DNA of 64,000 nucleotides from Epiperipatus broadwayi (GCA_028023455.1 JAQFVV010006256.1:1860001-1924000), one strand, 5' to 3'. Positions 10,009 through 22,547 are shown, counted from the stretch's first letter. A program made the numbers and translations. Notes: generated by a model not told the origin, from the sequence alone.

Positions 10009-11400
10009 ATGGTGAAGTTATAGGCACCTTCAATTTTTTTTTCAAATTCAAGTCTGAGATGAAACTTTTTTTCTATTCATCCATATTATTTTACTTTTAT
10101 TTAGATGCTATTTTTATATTAGAATTCAGAGACCATATTTCACAATCATAAATTAAAATGAATACGATAAGCTGAATATTAGTAAAATTCTATTTCTTTT
10201 TTTTTATATTATTTGTTTTATCTAATAACAACTGTTCCTAATATTTATTCTTTTTTTCAACTTTTTTCTCGCATTAACTATATTGTTCATAAGACTTTAT
10301 TTATTTTTAAATATATATATATATATTTATCCATTATTTTATTTTATTTACACATATTACAACTTATATATATATATATATATATACTACACATTCCTGA
10401 CCAATAAAGGATGTGTTTTTTTTAATTGGTTGCTTTAACAATTTTTTTTAAAGATTTAATATAAATTGAACAAAGAGTTTAATATTATATATGATAAATG
10501 TACCCGGTCATTTTTGTATTACGGTTTATTAATGGTAAAGTTATTTCCTAGCCGGCTTGAAAAAACATCATTTTTGTAACTTTTTTTTTTTAATTGGTTT
10601 CTTTAACAATTTTTTTTTGTTTGCCTTAAAAAATTACTTGCTTTGAATAAAATGCTCTCAATCAAATTAAGCTTCTAAATTAAAATTAAAAATATATCTT
10701 TATATTTGAAATGTGAATTTGAGAACATTATGGAAAATTATTAATCGTGGTCCTTTGTATAAAATATTTTTCATAATGAAGACAAACATATTTTTTAAAT
10801 TGGTTGTGAATTTGACATGTGACAACCCTACAAACAAACATATTCACCAATCATACAAAAACATAAATAGGAATTTTATATATAAGATTTATAACATTTT
10901 GAGAATATTTCTTATATGACTGGTTTATTAAGTAAATGAAATACTTTCAAATAAAAGCATAAGACAATTTTTTTAATTTATAAAGAAAAGATATATATAT
11001 TGTAGCCAGGTGGGTTACATAGCATACAATGCACACACACACACACATATATATAAAGTAAAGGAAAAGTAGAAATAAACACAGACATAAATTTTTATAG
11101 ATATTTTTCTACATTTCCTGGGTTAATAATGAGTGTAAAGGGTTAAATAACTCTGATTTAAAATAAAATTTTATTATAAATTAAACTTTTAAAAAGGTCT
11201 GAATAAATATAAATATTGTATTATTATTCTGATTTTGAAATTCAAAAACAAGTATGGTATTTTTGAATTTTTTTAATTAATTGAACACAATATCTATGTA
11301 TTAGAACCCCCCTAAGTGAAAACATGTATATCACACTTTGATAAAAATTTCAAGCTTGTTTGCAAAAGAGATTAGAAAGATAAGAAGAAAAGACTTTTTA
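10009..11400. other. AT-rich spacer, nothing recognised
   Basis: Contains short (TA)n at 10313-10325 and 10370-10385, (CA)n at 11032-11046, and two short ORFs (10213-10407, 10713-10919) of low-complexity composition without recognisable motifs. Confidence 0.5.
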
Positions 11401-11930
11401 ATTAAATGTGTCTTAATGGTGATTTTTGAAAAGAGCAGTTGGCAAGATATAGCTAACTGCAAAGTTGGTTATAGTGTTTTGTTGCAGCTTGTTGAAGTTT
11501 GTAACAATTGGTGTTAGCTAGACAGAGAGATGGCTGGCAGATTTATACAGAGCTCCCATGAGATGTAGCTGAAGTCAAGGCAGGAGATCCAGCAGCAGTC
11601 TATTGATTCATGATAGTGGAGTTTAAATTCACTTGGGGGAATGGGTCATCTTCCAATGATAAAATTCATAGCTACAAATGTGTTCTACATGACAGCCGCT
11701 TTCCTGGAACAATCCTAGACAGAAGGGTGACCAACTACAGACCAACATTTTACATGGATTATATTTTTCCTGATGATGACAATCAACAAAACCAAACTTG
11801 CCAAGAAAAATCTTCTAGCTTGCCCAGAGAACCCCATATTGCTGAAGAAGTAATTATATATGTGCTGACATATCTAAAGACAGAGATGTACAGATAAATG
11901 TATATACAGTTGGTGGTGAGTATATATGAT
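11401..11930 (+). other. Unidentified ORF in a GC-elevated patch, possible exon remnant
   Basis: The segment 11420-11920 is clearly less AT-rich and less repetitive than its surroundings. The ORF 11610-11897 encodes 95 residues with ordinary composition (motifs such as SRFPGTILDRRVTNYRPTFY and FPDDDNQQNQTCQEK). An in-frame TGA lies two codons before its first ATG, and it stops at 11895. A consensus splice donor (GTG|GTGAGTAT) lies 15 nt downstream at about 11911. In the other frame the last 60 nt read DISKDRDVQINVYTVGG, vaguely like the end of a von Willebrand A-type strand, so a frameshifted exon is possible. I do not recognise the protein. It could be host exon, retrotransposon piece or chance. 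Confidence 0.25.
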
Positions 11931-11999
11931 AACAAAATTGTAAATAATTTCCTTAGTAAATGACATTTTTATAACTGATAAGATATATATAAAATGATA

Positions 12000-12660
12000 T
12001 TAGTTTAAAATCGTTTTTTTAAAGAAGGAAAAAAGGTTTAAATTTACATTTATAATTTAAAAAAAAAACAGTCAAGAAAAAGATTTCCAAAAATCTTTTA
12101 GACTAGAAAAAAGAAAGACATTTAAAATCAATCAACAATCATCTGTCAAAAATTTGATAGTACTTATTTTAAAGAAAAAAGGAAACTATATCCACCAAAC
12201 TAAAACTTACCATAAAAAAATATGTGAATGTTATAATATAGTTTTAATAAAGAATTTAATTGTGAAAATGTATATTTTAATAACTTTATTATTGTAACAA
12301 ATTAAAATAGATAAATGTCAATCTGTGTATATACGTGCACACACATATATGTACTTTTATTGTATTTTATATAACAATTCAAATATATTATGTGAATAAA
12401 TTAATATATTTCACTGATATGTAGTTTAAATATATCTAGCATAAAGTATTTGTATTATTAAAAAGATCAGTTAAAAAGTTTAACCATTTATTATTTTTAT
12501 GCAACAAATTAAATGTTCAGAAATTTCATGCACATGCATGTACGTGTGCATATATGTCATTTGTATTGCAAATACCAATGCTTGTCAAATATAACACATA
12601 TGTAAAATTTAATCATTTTTTTAATAATTATTTTATGTTAATTGAAATGTTTTCATTGTA
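12000..12660. other. AT-rich spacer, nothing recognised
   Basis: No supported feature. The ORF at 12554-12808 is built partly from the duplication listed next. Confidence 0.5.
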
Positions 12661-12779
12661 TATTATAAAACGTGCATCAGTGTATGGATATATATATATA
12701 TGCATTTATGTATATATATATCCATATTATAAAACGTGCATCAGTGTATGGATATATATATATATGCATTTATGTAAAC
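12661..12779 (+). repeat. 64-bp tandem duplication
   Basis: TATTATAAAACGTGCATCAG begins at 12661 and again at 12725. The two units are identical through GCATTTATGTA, including an embedded (TA)n. Confidence 0.92.
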
Positions 12780-13375
12780 TCATTAAGATGCATTGTAAAT
12801 CAATGTAATAACTTGAAATTTGTAGTAATCTTGTAAATCACATGGGATAACTTTTATTATTGTATATTATTTAAAATCAGAAGTCTGATTCTATAGACTT
12901 TAATTTTAATTTTTTGTTATTGTTGTTAATAAATTTGAATTCAATTGTTGAAAATTGTATTAAATCATCTCTTGGTCACCATAACAGTAATAGAGCTTGG
13001 TTGGATATATAAATGGTGATATATTAAGTGCTTTTGGGTATTCAGAGATGATCAATAATCATCATCCTGGTTGGTGGAAAGAGAATATTTTTTAAAGCCC
13101 ATGTGGTATATTTTTACTTAGTTTAGTCTATTAAAAATTTAAGTTTATAATTGCCCAGTACATTAATGGTACTTAAGTGACCAGAGAATTGATGATGATC
13201 AGCATGTTTTAATATCTCAGCATTATTGTTTAGATTTTTCTGGTTATCTATTTTGATGGATTCACCCTTAGTTTGTGACTCCAAATTAATAGTTAAACAA
13301 TTATTTAACCTTTATAATTGCTCCAAGCTGGCAAAGACTAAATAGTTAGCCTGATCTACAAAAGACCCATTTTCG
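12780..13375. other. AT-rich spacer, nothing recognised
   Basis: Slightly more complex sequence than the surroundings, with repeated GATGATCA words, but no supported gene or element. Confidence 0.45.
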
Positions 13376-13514
13376 ATCCAGTTACAAGGCTGACTATTGA
13401 TTTATATTTTTTATTGTTCAAATCCAGCCACAAGATAAACTGTTGATTTTATTATATTTTATTGTGGATCATTCATGACATTTTATTATATTTTATTGTG
13501 GATCATTCATGACA
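13376..13514 (+). repeat. 34-bp perfect tandem duplication next to an older degenerate repeat
   Basis: The 34-bp units at 13447-13480 and 13481-13514 are identical (TTTTATTATATTTTATTGTG...). Upstream, 13376-13446 contains two looser copies of a CCAG..ACAAG..ACT.TTGATTT pattern, suggesting repeated slippage at this site. Confidence 0.85.
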
Positions 13515-16254
13515 ATGAATGGAGTTTTGAGTAGTACTCATACTTACTTAGACTGATTTTTTACTTTTTGATAATGCTGGTTGATAAATGATTGATGTAT
13601 AATTATTTTAATCACTCCAAGGAGTGACTGGCTGATCTCTCAGAGATCTCTTGATCTCATGCTCCCCTTAAATGTATCTTACTTATATATACTTTTGTAA
13701 ATTATTGATATTTCATTTTAAATTGACTGGGAGTGATGATGATTTTGCCATTATCCCTGGTATAACTATGATCAACCTCCACTTTTGCGATACTTCCTGA
13801 ATCATCCTATCTTGTTACAATATCTATCATGAAACTACTTTGATTAGTAACTTTATGCATATATTCTCTTAATAGAAATATTGATCTTTTCTATTTCTTT
13901 ATTGTATATTTTGAAACCAATAAAAACTTTGGAAATAAAATACATAGCAGTACTACAATAAAATAGTTTATTTCATGTACATGTAAGTCAGGAAAGTTAT
14001 TATAACAGAGTACATAATTCAATTTTTATAAAAGACTTAATATGTCTTTAAGTACTATCATACTCATGGTTAACAAACTATAATACTTCAATAAGTACAT
14101 TTAATATATACAATTACATTAAATATATACTTGGTTACAGTGTATTTTAATGTTCTGTATATTAAGGCCATATACATACAATTTCTCAGTGTAAAGTGAG
14201 ATCACTAAATATATAGTTGCTAAACTACTATCACACCAGGTAAGTATATGACCAAATTATTATAGGATAACTTAAAAGAATTAAAGAAATTTACTAGATG
14301 CATGAAGGCAATTCTATTTCTCTCAAAAGATAACCAATAATTAGAAACAACTTTGGAGATTAGGCTATAACATTACTATCTAGTGTTCATTGATTTTCAT
14401 GAGTAAGAGGTATCCCTAAAAATAAAATTTAGTGCAATAGTTAATAACAAGCAATGGAAGTTGTGTGATGTGATATTTATCTATACATTTAAGAAAATAA
14501 TATCTCTCTTTTTATATATTATCATTTTTCAACATTTTTATCAGTTAATATTAAAACTAAAATCAAACTATCTGTTATTGATAATTAAATATTAGGCAAG
14601 TCCTAAATATACAACAAGAAATAATATGAAGCAGTAGCAAATTGTTAAAGAACTTACATTAATTTAGTTTTTAAAAATTCTCAAAATTTATTCAATTTTT
14701 TTATTTATTAAAGTTATTATATAAAAAAGCAAGTTTTAATATTAAGTTAAAAATTTCAGCAAAGCAACTTTACACAAATTGTACAATGACATCCTATAAA
14801 ATATCAAAATAAAATACTACAGGCTAATACTATTAAATTAAATTTTAACACATTGACAATATGCATGCCACATATATATAAATAATTGTTTGATGAAGTT
14901 GAAATGAGACATGAATTAATAAAAAAACAACAAAAAACATTGATCTTGAAAATAATTATTAGTTGTATAAATAGTGAAAACAACTGAGTTATTAAAAATG
15001 AAATTTATAAATTTTTTCAAACAATATTTAAATATTTAAAAATATTTTAAAACAAATAATAGCTAATGCTGTAAAATAAAGAAAATTCTCTAAGGACAGA
15101 AACAAATAGTAATAAGAAACAGAAGAGAAAAAGATTGATATGATTTATTTACTCAATTTTGAAAAAAAAAATGTGAATAAAAAAAAAAGAAAGAAGTTTA
15201 TTAAAACTGAAATTTAAAAATTTCAACTAAATACTTTGAATTAATTATGAACTCTTATAAAATCGTCAGAATTTATATAAAATTTTATGTTTATTTTAAA
15301 ATCAAAATCAGTGTACTTTTTATGAATATGATAATTTTAGCATTAAGCAGTATAAGACACTGATGCATTTATGTATTAATATGACTTCATAATTGCATAA
15401 ACTAAATGTGCAAAAGTAAAGGTTGGTTCGGTGGATAGAATATTTTACAGATTGTGCTGCAAGTTTTTGGAATGACAAGGAAAATTTTATGTGAGATAAA
15501 ATTGTTGATTGATTGTAGCTCATTAACAAATATTGCAATTAAATAAATAAAACACAAAACTAAATAATTCTTAAGAGTTGCAATATTGACACTCTCATCA
15601 CAAATCATAGATTTAAATAAATAAGTTATTTAGGCAATAAATACTTTATGAGCGGTTTAGATAAAAGGATAAACAATTATAGCAACAAATGGAAAACAGA
15701 GGTCTTGACTATATTCTCATTGAACTCCAGGAATCTGCGTAGTGGCATTTATTACATTTTCACAAATATGACATTGACTTATGTACTGTTATCAATAACA
15801 TTAATGAAAAAATTTAAAAATGAAATCATTTACAAAATATGATAATCTCAATTTTGAAATTTTGATCGAAACTTCATGAAAGTCACAAATTCCCTCCATG
15901 CGTGTAATGTTAATTTTTTTAATGATTTTTGTTTTTAAAAACTATTTATTTATTTTAACATTTGAATTTAAAATTATTAAACAGTTTTTATTTATTTTAA
16001 AATAATTTTTATTTATTTTAAACTTGTAAAATAATAATAAAGCAGTTATTATTCTATTAGTCATTCAAGAATCATTAAAGTTGAAAATAACTTTTAATAA
16101 TAGTAATAAATTATGAATGAAAAAATATCCAAAAGTTTAAAGTCATTACTTTTCTTTTTTAAGGAAAAAAAAATTCAATTTGTTGTTTTAGATATGATAA
16201 TTCTTATTAATAAATATGACATTCTAAAAAAGTAAGAAATAAAATGATTAGTTC
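13515..16254. other. AT-rich spacer, nothing recognised
   Basis: Contains two small perfect palindromes (TCACTCCAAGGAGTGA near 13614 and GATCTCTCAGAGATC near 13634), many A/T runs and several spurious short ORFs. No supported gene or element. Confidence 0.5.
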
Positions 16255-16323
16255 TAAAGTGATCCCAAACAGCTGGCCTGAGTTCGCTTCCCGGTCAACG
16301 CTTTGATATATATATAAAGTGAT
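16255..16323 (+). mobile_element. SINE-A, 5'-truncated copy with target-site duplication
   Basis: The direct repeat TAAAGTGAT (16255-16263 and 16315-16323) encloses a 51-bp insert. The insert contains a pol III B-box-like GAGTTCGCTTCC and the family tail pattern ending CTTTGATATATA. The A box is missing, as expected for 5' truncation during target-primed insertion. The family is defined with the copies at 48.9 and 50.9 kb. Confidence 0.65.
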
Positions 16324-16381
16324 TTAGATTTATTATTAATAATAAAAATATCTATTACATTTATCCATAAATAAATAATTG

Positions 16382-16485
16382 AATGCTTTTATTGTTTGGA
16401 GTTTATAAGAAGTTTAATTGACAAATGGTCAGAACTCGAATTAATCTAAGGATCCTTCAGAGTCTGCCTTTATCACTACCTTAAA
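16382..16485 (-). mobile_element. SINE-B (tRNA-derived), copy 1
   Basis: On the minus strand a tRNA-like head (TAAGGTAGTGATAAAGGC as the A-box region, ATTCGAGTTCTG as the B-box region) is followed by the family tail ACTTCTTATAAACTCC and the terminal CAATAAAAGCATT. The same layout is seen at 23.5, 28.3 and 40.1 kb. Confidence 0.6.
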
Positions 16486-16489
16486 ACAT

Positions 16490-18010
16490 GCAGGGCTATT
16501 ATATTGATAAAAAGCCCACATGACCACATGCTTACACATATAACTAGGCATATCTCTAAAAGCATTCATGTGCATACATGTATATATACAATATTATATT
16601 TAAAAAAACTAATGATCTTATGTAAAGGTACACATTTTTATTATTATTATTATTGTATTTTAATTTTGTAACTTATAGTTGAGATAAAATTTAAATTCAA
16701 AACATTAAACAAAAACCACATAAAGATAATGAAATGATTAGTTGCTTTGGAGCTCATGTGATGTTTTTACACGAAAAGTAAGCAGATTGAGCTTTAATCC
16801 AGAAATCATTAGCTCTACTATTGTGCTAAACTGCATAGCTCTTAAATAAAATAAAGCAATTAGTATATAATGTAAATAGCACAGACTTTAGTGAAAGAAA
16901 AAAAAAATCAATAAAAAAAATATAAATGGATTTACACTCAGACTCAAATTATGTTGTTACTTTTTTTAAAAAATTATTAAATAGGGACTGAGTATATATC
17001 AAAAATATATTTTATTTTTTAAAATTTATATTGGAATATTTTTTGTATTAGATATTAAGAGATATAAATATCTCGCGCTAAAAGGTCACATTAGATGTTG
17101 AATACTGAGGAGATAACTGGACTAAATCAATTAATATTATTCTCTACATTATTTGTAACAATAAATGAATTGTCTGGAGAAAAAGCATTGATATGTCATT
17201 TCTATGATTGAATACGTACGAGCTTCAGTACATTTGTTCAAGAAATGTTCCATATCAGTGTCGTTTAATTGGTGACTAACAAAAGCTGCCCAAGCCATGA
17301 TGATAATATGAATCCTCTCTATAAGATAAATTAGATGTTTATTTTAATATTATTCTTCTGAGTTGATTCGTTATTTTTTTTTTACATTTTAAGTGTTTAG
17401 GCATCCTCATGGATCATCTAGAAGGGGAAATTATTTCTCCTGAAAATCAATGACTATGTATTCATACAAATTCATTGCTGAATTTATTGTTGATCTCTTA
17501 TATTTCTGAGACAATATCATATAATAAGACCTATTATATTGTAATAAATCATCAGTAAAACAATAAGATAATAATAAAAAGGTTTACAGCAAAGAAATCA
17601 AAGATAAAGATTTAACATGCCTATATTTTATAGAAATCCTTTTATAAATTTTAGTAGCAAACATTTATAGTGACAATTCAGATATGAAACTTATTAGTTT
17701 TATTTTGTAATTTATAAAATAATTTGATTTATCTAAGCTTCTGAAGATTTCCATTAAGTATACAGTAGATTATAAAATCAACCAGTAATTCAGATTAGAT
17801 GTAAAAAAAAACATCCATTGGCAAGAATGGAGTTAATTAGATGGAACTTATTATAGACATGTTAATGTCTTTTTGAATAATGTATAATCTAAAATCTGCA
17901 GTTTGGTGAAATTATTATTACAATAATTTTTCTTTTATTTTCATATATATATATAATAAATAAAGTTTGATATCTGTATTCGTTTCACAATATATGTAAT
18001 ATACAAATCA
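16490..18010. other. AT-rich spacer, nothing recognised
   Basis: A short (ATT)n at 16638 and otherwise unremarkable AT-rich sequence; no supported feature. Confidence 0.5.
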
Positions 18011-18076
18011 ATATATATATATATGATGTTTTTATTTGTGGAAAACAAGAATTAATAATCAATTTATTTAAAACAA

Positions 18077-18307
18077 TTGAAATATCAAGAAATTAAAGTA
18101 TATCATAGATATGTGGATGATGTTTTTATTTGTGGAAAACAAGAATTAATAATCAATTTATTTAATGAATTAAATGAGATTAAGGATATAAAATGGGTTA
18201 TAACTAAAGATAAATACAATTCCATAAAATTCTTGGATATTCAAGTTACACTTAATGATTACAGTTTAGATTATCTTATGTTAATTAAACCAATTGAAAC
18301 TATATGA
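18077..18307 (+). pseudogene. PLE-1 reverse transcriptase, palm fragment
   Basis: The frame reads YHRYVDDVFICGK, the YxDD catalytic motif in the RYVDD form typical of Penelope-like elements, then IKFLDIQVTLND, the FLD motif that follows it in this family. Only about 75 residues of the palm remain; the fingers and the Penelope N-terminus are missing. A frameshift near 18294 separates it from the downstream endonuclease ORF, which overlaps its last 14 bases. The role in an intact element is copying PLE RNA into DNA at the target. Confidence 0.8.
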
Positions 18308-19028
18308 ATCACATGTACCTATGTGTCATAAGCTGTCTGGATTGAAATCATTCTTATTTCGAAATGAAAAATTATGCAAATATTCTAGTGATAAAATTAA
18401 AAATGTACATTTATTTGTTGATGACTTGTTGAAAATTGGTTATTATAAAAATGCTATTGCTAATATTATTAAAGGATTTAAAAGAAATCAACACTATAAT
18501 AAAATTAAAAATAAAAATATCAAAATGAAATGGATTTCAATGCCATTTATATCAAATGAGCAGGTCAAGTTTATTAGGAAAATTTATAATGGTTTGTGTC
18601 ATATTGCTTTTTTCTCTACAAATAACATAAATAGATTACTTAATAATTCTAAAATTCAAAATTCAAAGTTTAATCAAAATTCTATTATATATAGATTGAT
18701 ATGTGGATGTGGCGTACAATACATTGGTGAATCTAAGTGTACATTTGAGAAGAGAATAAAAGAGCATATGCTTTTATATAATAGAATTCAAAAAGAGAAT
18801 CAATCTGGAACAGATGTAAATAAACCTTCATCATCTGTTATATTTGATCATAATAAATCTTGTCAATATGGATTTAAATTTGATTATAAAAATATGAAAA
18901 TTATTCAAATTGAATGTTGTCATAATAAACGTAAAATAAAAGAGGCTATGTTGATTTCAAGAAATTGTCAAATGTTAATGAATTGCCAGTCATCAAATGT
19001 TAAAATAACAGAATTGTGGGAAATCTGA
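18294..19028 (+). pseudogene. PLE-1 RT thumb/linker plus GIY-YIG endonuclease
   Basis: A 244-residue open frame without internal stops. Residues 1-60 (SHVPMCHKLSGLKSFLFRNEKLC) match the post-FLD thumb region of PLEs. Residues 130-225 form the GIY-YIG endonuclease: Y133, CGCG at 137-140 where PLEs have their Cys motif, YIG at 143-145, R154 and H158 in KRIKEH, H186 in FDHNKSC and the metal-binding Glu E217 in KIKEAMLI. All the residues I would expect for catalysis are present, which is unusual in a window where everything else is badly broken. The enzyme nicks target DNA for PLE insertion. The 5' truncation makes it a pseudogene, but the endonuclease half could still be intact as protein. Confidence 0.85.
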
Positions 19029-19053
19029 ATTGAACTATGGGTATTGTTAAAGG

Positions 19054-19100
19054 TTGTCTATAAAGACTACGAAGTGTATAGTCGAAAGTACTTCTAAAAG
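19054..19100 (+). ncRNA. Hammerhead-like hairpin in the PLE-1 3' region
   Basis: GACTA...TAGTC forms stem II, directly followed by core GAAA. Then AG-TA-CT makes a 2-bp stem III with loop TA, and U follows as H17. The CUGANGA half of the core (CTATAAA here) has decayed. The counterpart at 22.8 kb keeps the same stem II and GAAAG, supporting the motif as a conserved part of this PLE family. Confidence 0.45.
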
Positions 19101-19125
19101 AATATAATTTATATAAATTGTACTG

Positions 19126-19790
19126 TATTTTGATATATATATATTGATTTGTGTGTGTATATATATATATCATTAAAAGCCAGTCAACATTTAGACAATC
19201 CCTATATCAATACCTATCAACAATTTCAAACTGTTGTCAAGGCCACCTTTTTTTAATGAGATAGAGGGAAAAACAAGAAAACATTTTGGTAAAGAGCATA
19301 GATCAATTATAGAATTAGATATAAATTAAATACAATACTTTTTATAATTCCAGAGTTCAAAACGTTAATACATTTTCAGTGCAGAGCTCTTCTTAAATAT
19401 ATTAATATTGGTATAATGAATTTACAAGTGATAAAATATTAGAACATTATAACAAAAATAGATTGATATGTGGACTATTTTCAAGAATTAAGGTATTTGT
19501 ATTTGATATTACACATATTAATTGTTTATTATTCATGTTTTTTTACTTCTATTTTTATCATTTTTTTTACTTCTGTTTTAATTTCTTATGAAATACTGCA
19601 TTTATTTGAAAAATAATTTTTCTGGATCAACTTTCCGTAAGATAACTTGAGTAAAGCTCCATATTTTACTGATGGAGTTTTAGTAAATGATGCTGAGGAA
19701 TCAATTAAATTCAATTAAATCATTCGTAATATTTCCTTAGTACAATAAATTATGATCATCCTGATTTCTCTATTGCAATGTTTTAGTTTT
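19126..19790. other. AT-rich spacer, nothing recognised
   Basis: No supported feature apart from short TA tracts at 19130-19170. Confidence 0.5.
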
Positions 19791-19812
19791 TATCTGGAAA
19801 ATTATCAATGCA

Positions 19813-20034
19813 TTAGTTTTCTAATTGAGTTTTGCCAATTTCTGCCACAAGTTTTAAGCTAAACCCATGATGGAGATTTTTTTGGAGTGAGGTATATGTG
19901 TTTACATTTGTCAAATCTACCACTAATTGCATATTTGTTAGAAAGATCCTAGGAATTTTACTGAAGATTTCGATATATGAAATGTAATCTATAGTTTTAC
20001 AATGATTAACCTTAAAATGAAACTCAAAGCTATT
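19813..20034 (-). other. Open minus-strand stretch with weak phosphatase-like motif
   Basis: A 74-codon minus-strand frame free of stops, without an early ATG. It contains IEIFSKIPRIF and NMQLVVDLTNVNTY followed by LHHGFSLKLVAEIGK. The VVDLTNxxxY piece resembles the strand and loop after which cysteine phosphatases of the mRNA capping enzyme/DUSP11 group read 'DLTNT..Y', and the spacing to a G-rich strand also fits. The catalytic HC(x5)R loop is not found downstream in any frame. The match is short and in AT-rich sequence, so this may be chance or an old exon or pseudogene. Confidence 0.15.
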
Positions 20035-21540
20035 TTAAATATTTTAGTTCAAGGATTTTTTTCAATATTTTTAAAAGCACAGGCAAATGTTTTTAGGTCA
20101 GTTTCATCAGAGTATAAATAATATGGTCTGCTATCACGCAATACTAATTTTCAAATGTAATAAATTTTTTGATCATATAGTAATTGTTTCTTTTCTCAAC
20201 TTCTCTTGTATCATTCATTTGTTGACAGATAGACCACAACTAAAAAATATTATTAAAGCAGAAAGAGACAAATAGGTTTAATTAGTTGGTTGCCTTCAAA
20301 GTTCTAACTACAATGTACATACCACTATTGAGCAGTTATATAATGGAGCACAGAATTGATATAGGTTCTAGAAATGTGACCTAACCAAAAACTTTTCTTC
20401 AATAGTTATTTAAGTTTTGCAAAAAAGTATTGGAAATATTTTTTACTTGAATATATAATATTGTAATCAGGAAAGGTAATGATTTTCTTTTTTCAATAAC
20501 TTTTTCAGCTATAATACACTGAGGAGCTAAAGAGCAGTCATTTTTATTCACTGTTTCTTTCTTCACTATTTGAGGGTGAATTTTATACTAGAGACAAATA
20601 TTTTAGTGGTATTTTGATATTTAGAAATTATTTTTTTAATAATCTTAAATTGAGAGCTTTTGCCAACATTGAGAATATTTTTGAATTAAATATTTAGAAA
20701 TAATAAATTTCTTTTTTGAATTATGTTTAATTCAAAACTTCAGAATTTTTTTTAAATTTCAGAAGCTAAAGAAGTTAAAGGTGATGATTTGCATAAGTGC
20801 ATTTATTCCAAACTTGAAATCCAAAGTCATCACTGAACACTATATAAAAAAAAAACACTTTGAGATATAAATAGAATAAAGGTACAATCTAATGTCTATA
20901 CAATAGATGATCTCAAAGTAGGATAAAGAAAATAAAATTTTGTTTTAATAGTAAATTATTGTATGAAAAAAAATTCAAAACAAACTATTTGTGCTATATG
21001 TTTTGGAAGAGTGGGAAAATGGCAAACCCTAGAATTTAAGATTCTTTAATCATAGCTTATATCTGTCAGTTTTGGTACTCAAATGTCATGTAAATACCCT
21101 AGCTAAAATCCATTTGATTAAGACAAACTAATTTAATATCTGTAACTTTGTCAATTTGCATAAAGGATATTCAATTAATTCTAATCTGTTTCAAAATGAA
21201 GGCTTTCTTTTTTTTTCCTTATCAAGTTTTGTGAATTACTTAGAAATAATACCAGTATTGTTTTTTTTTTTTTAATAAGACATGAAACCTTTGCCTTTTA
21301 ATATAGCAAAATGTATATAGCTAATTAAAGCATTAATGAAACACAATATAACAAGCTAATATGCAATTACCATTCTGGATGGGGAAATGTTTATTTTTGC
21401 CAGTTCGCATGCAACATATAAAGACTGGTTTATTAAAATTAATGTTAAAAAATATGTTCTTTATCAATCAGTGATGGAAACAAAAATCTTCAGCACCTTT
21501 GCTGGTGAATATAAAGTAGTTTAAATAATCTTGATAGTTT
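20035..21540. other. AT-rich spacer, nothing recognised
   Basis: Short spurious ORFs only (for example 20087-20275). No repeat family recognised. Confidence 0.45.
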
Positions 21541-22060
21541 TAAGATATGACACAGATTCCAATATGCTGCTATTGCTTTTAATAAGTTAAAATAAAGAAT
21601 ATTTCATCACAGGGAAATAACAACTGGAACCAAGTTAGCTACATATAGAACTGTTATTTTATCTAATTTATTATATGAAAGTGAGATTTGATCACTATAT
21701 TGATGCAATGTAAAGGATTAGAAAAGTTCTAATTAATGATAGCAGTAAAATCAATTAAGATATTATTGTAAAATCACATCTTCACATAATTGGATATATA
21801 AAATGAATGTAAAATGCAAAACTGTCTAAAAAAATATCTTATGGTAAACTTGAACATGATTTTTATGGGAGAGATTGACCTTATCTATATTATAAGGATT
21901 AAAGACATTCTAAAAAAACCACACTGTCAACTGTTCACTTGAGAAGATATGGCAGAGATTATAATATAGTGAGAAGCCATAATTAGATATAATATTGAAG
22001 TATTTCAAAAAGAAAGCCTCTAAAAGACAGTATCATAAAATATCAAGTAAACAGAAACAT
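21541..22060 (+). pseudogene. C-terminal remnant of a CR1-like LINE polyprotein
   Basis: Reading across stops gives AAIAFNKLK, ITTGTKLATYRTVILSNLLYESEI and CNVKD. This is the segment after the RT palm where such LINEs have 'K..VYRAVVLSTLLYG.E.W....H...L'. Further on, a weaker trace of the pattern that ends in 'H..LRWAGH...' type sequence is seen around 21780-21900, and lysine-rich text (KKKASKRQYHK) ends it near 22030. At least eight stops and frameshifts are present, so it is long dead. The upstream catalytic part is not recognisable here. Confidence 0.5.
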
Positions 22061-22547
22061 GTATTAGCATATTCAATATGTGGACATATTAGTGTTTCAT
22101 AAATTGGTTTGTATAATCATCAAAAGCTTGTTTCTAGAGCAATTTTTTCTCTCCTTTCTTTCTTTTTTTTTAAGTTAGAGTAACTATACACGTTTATGAG
22201 TGGCTGTTTATTGTATTTTCAAATTATTGAGAGAACTGAAAAAAATGATCTTTAATTTAATGTTCAAATAATAATATTTTAAAATAATTTAATTTACTGT
22301 AAAGTATAACTGTAAAATTTAAAGTTTGAATTTAGAAATTAAGGTTTGGAAATATAATTAGAACGTAAGTATAAAAAATAAGTTAAGAAATAATATTATA
22401 GGTTAAAGAAAATTATATATATTGAATGTTAATATAATGAATAATAATAATGTAAAATATTAAAGTATTAATATATAATATTAAATATTAAAAGATTAAT
22501 AAGAGTAAAATAAAAGATTAAATGAAATAAAAATTATATATATATAT

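Larger units (their letters stand above)
18024..19125 (+). mobile_element. Penelope-like element PLE-1, 5'-truncated
   Basis: The insert starts inside the reverse-transcriptase domain and runs through the GIY-YIG endonuclease to a 3' non-coding tail with a hammerhead-like hairpin. It lies between short (TA)n tracts on each side. The first 46 bp (18024-18069, starting GATGTTTTTATTTGTGG) recur at 18117-18162, so the truncated 5' end carries a 93-bp-offset duplication of its own RT sequence, as seen when PLEs insert as partial tandems. A related 3' end lies at 22.7-22.9 kb. Confidence 0.85.
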
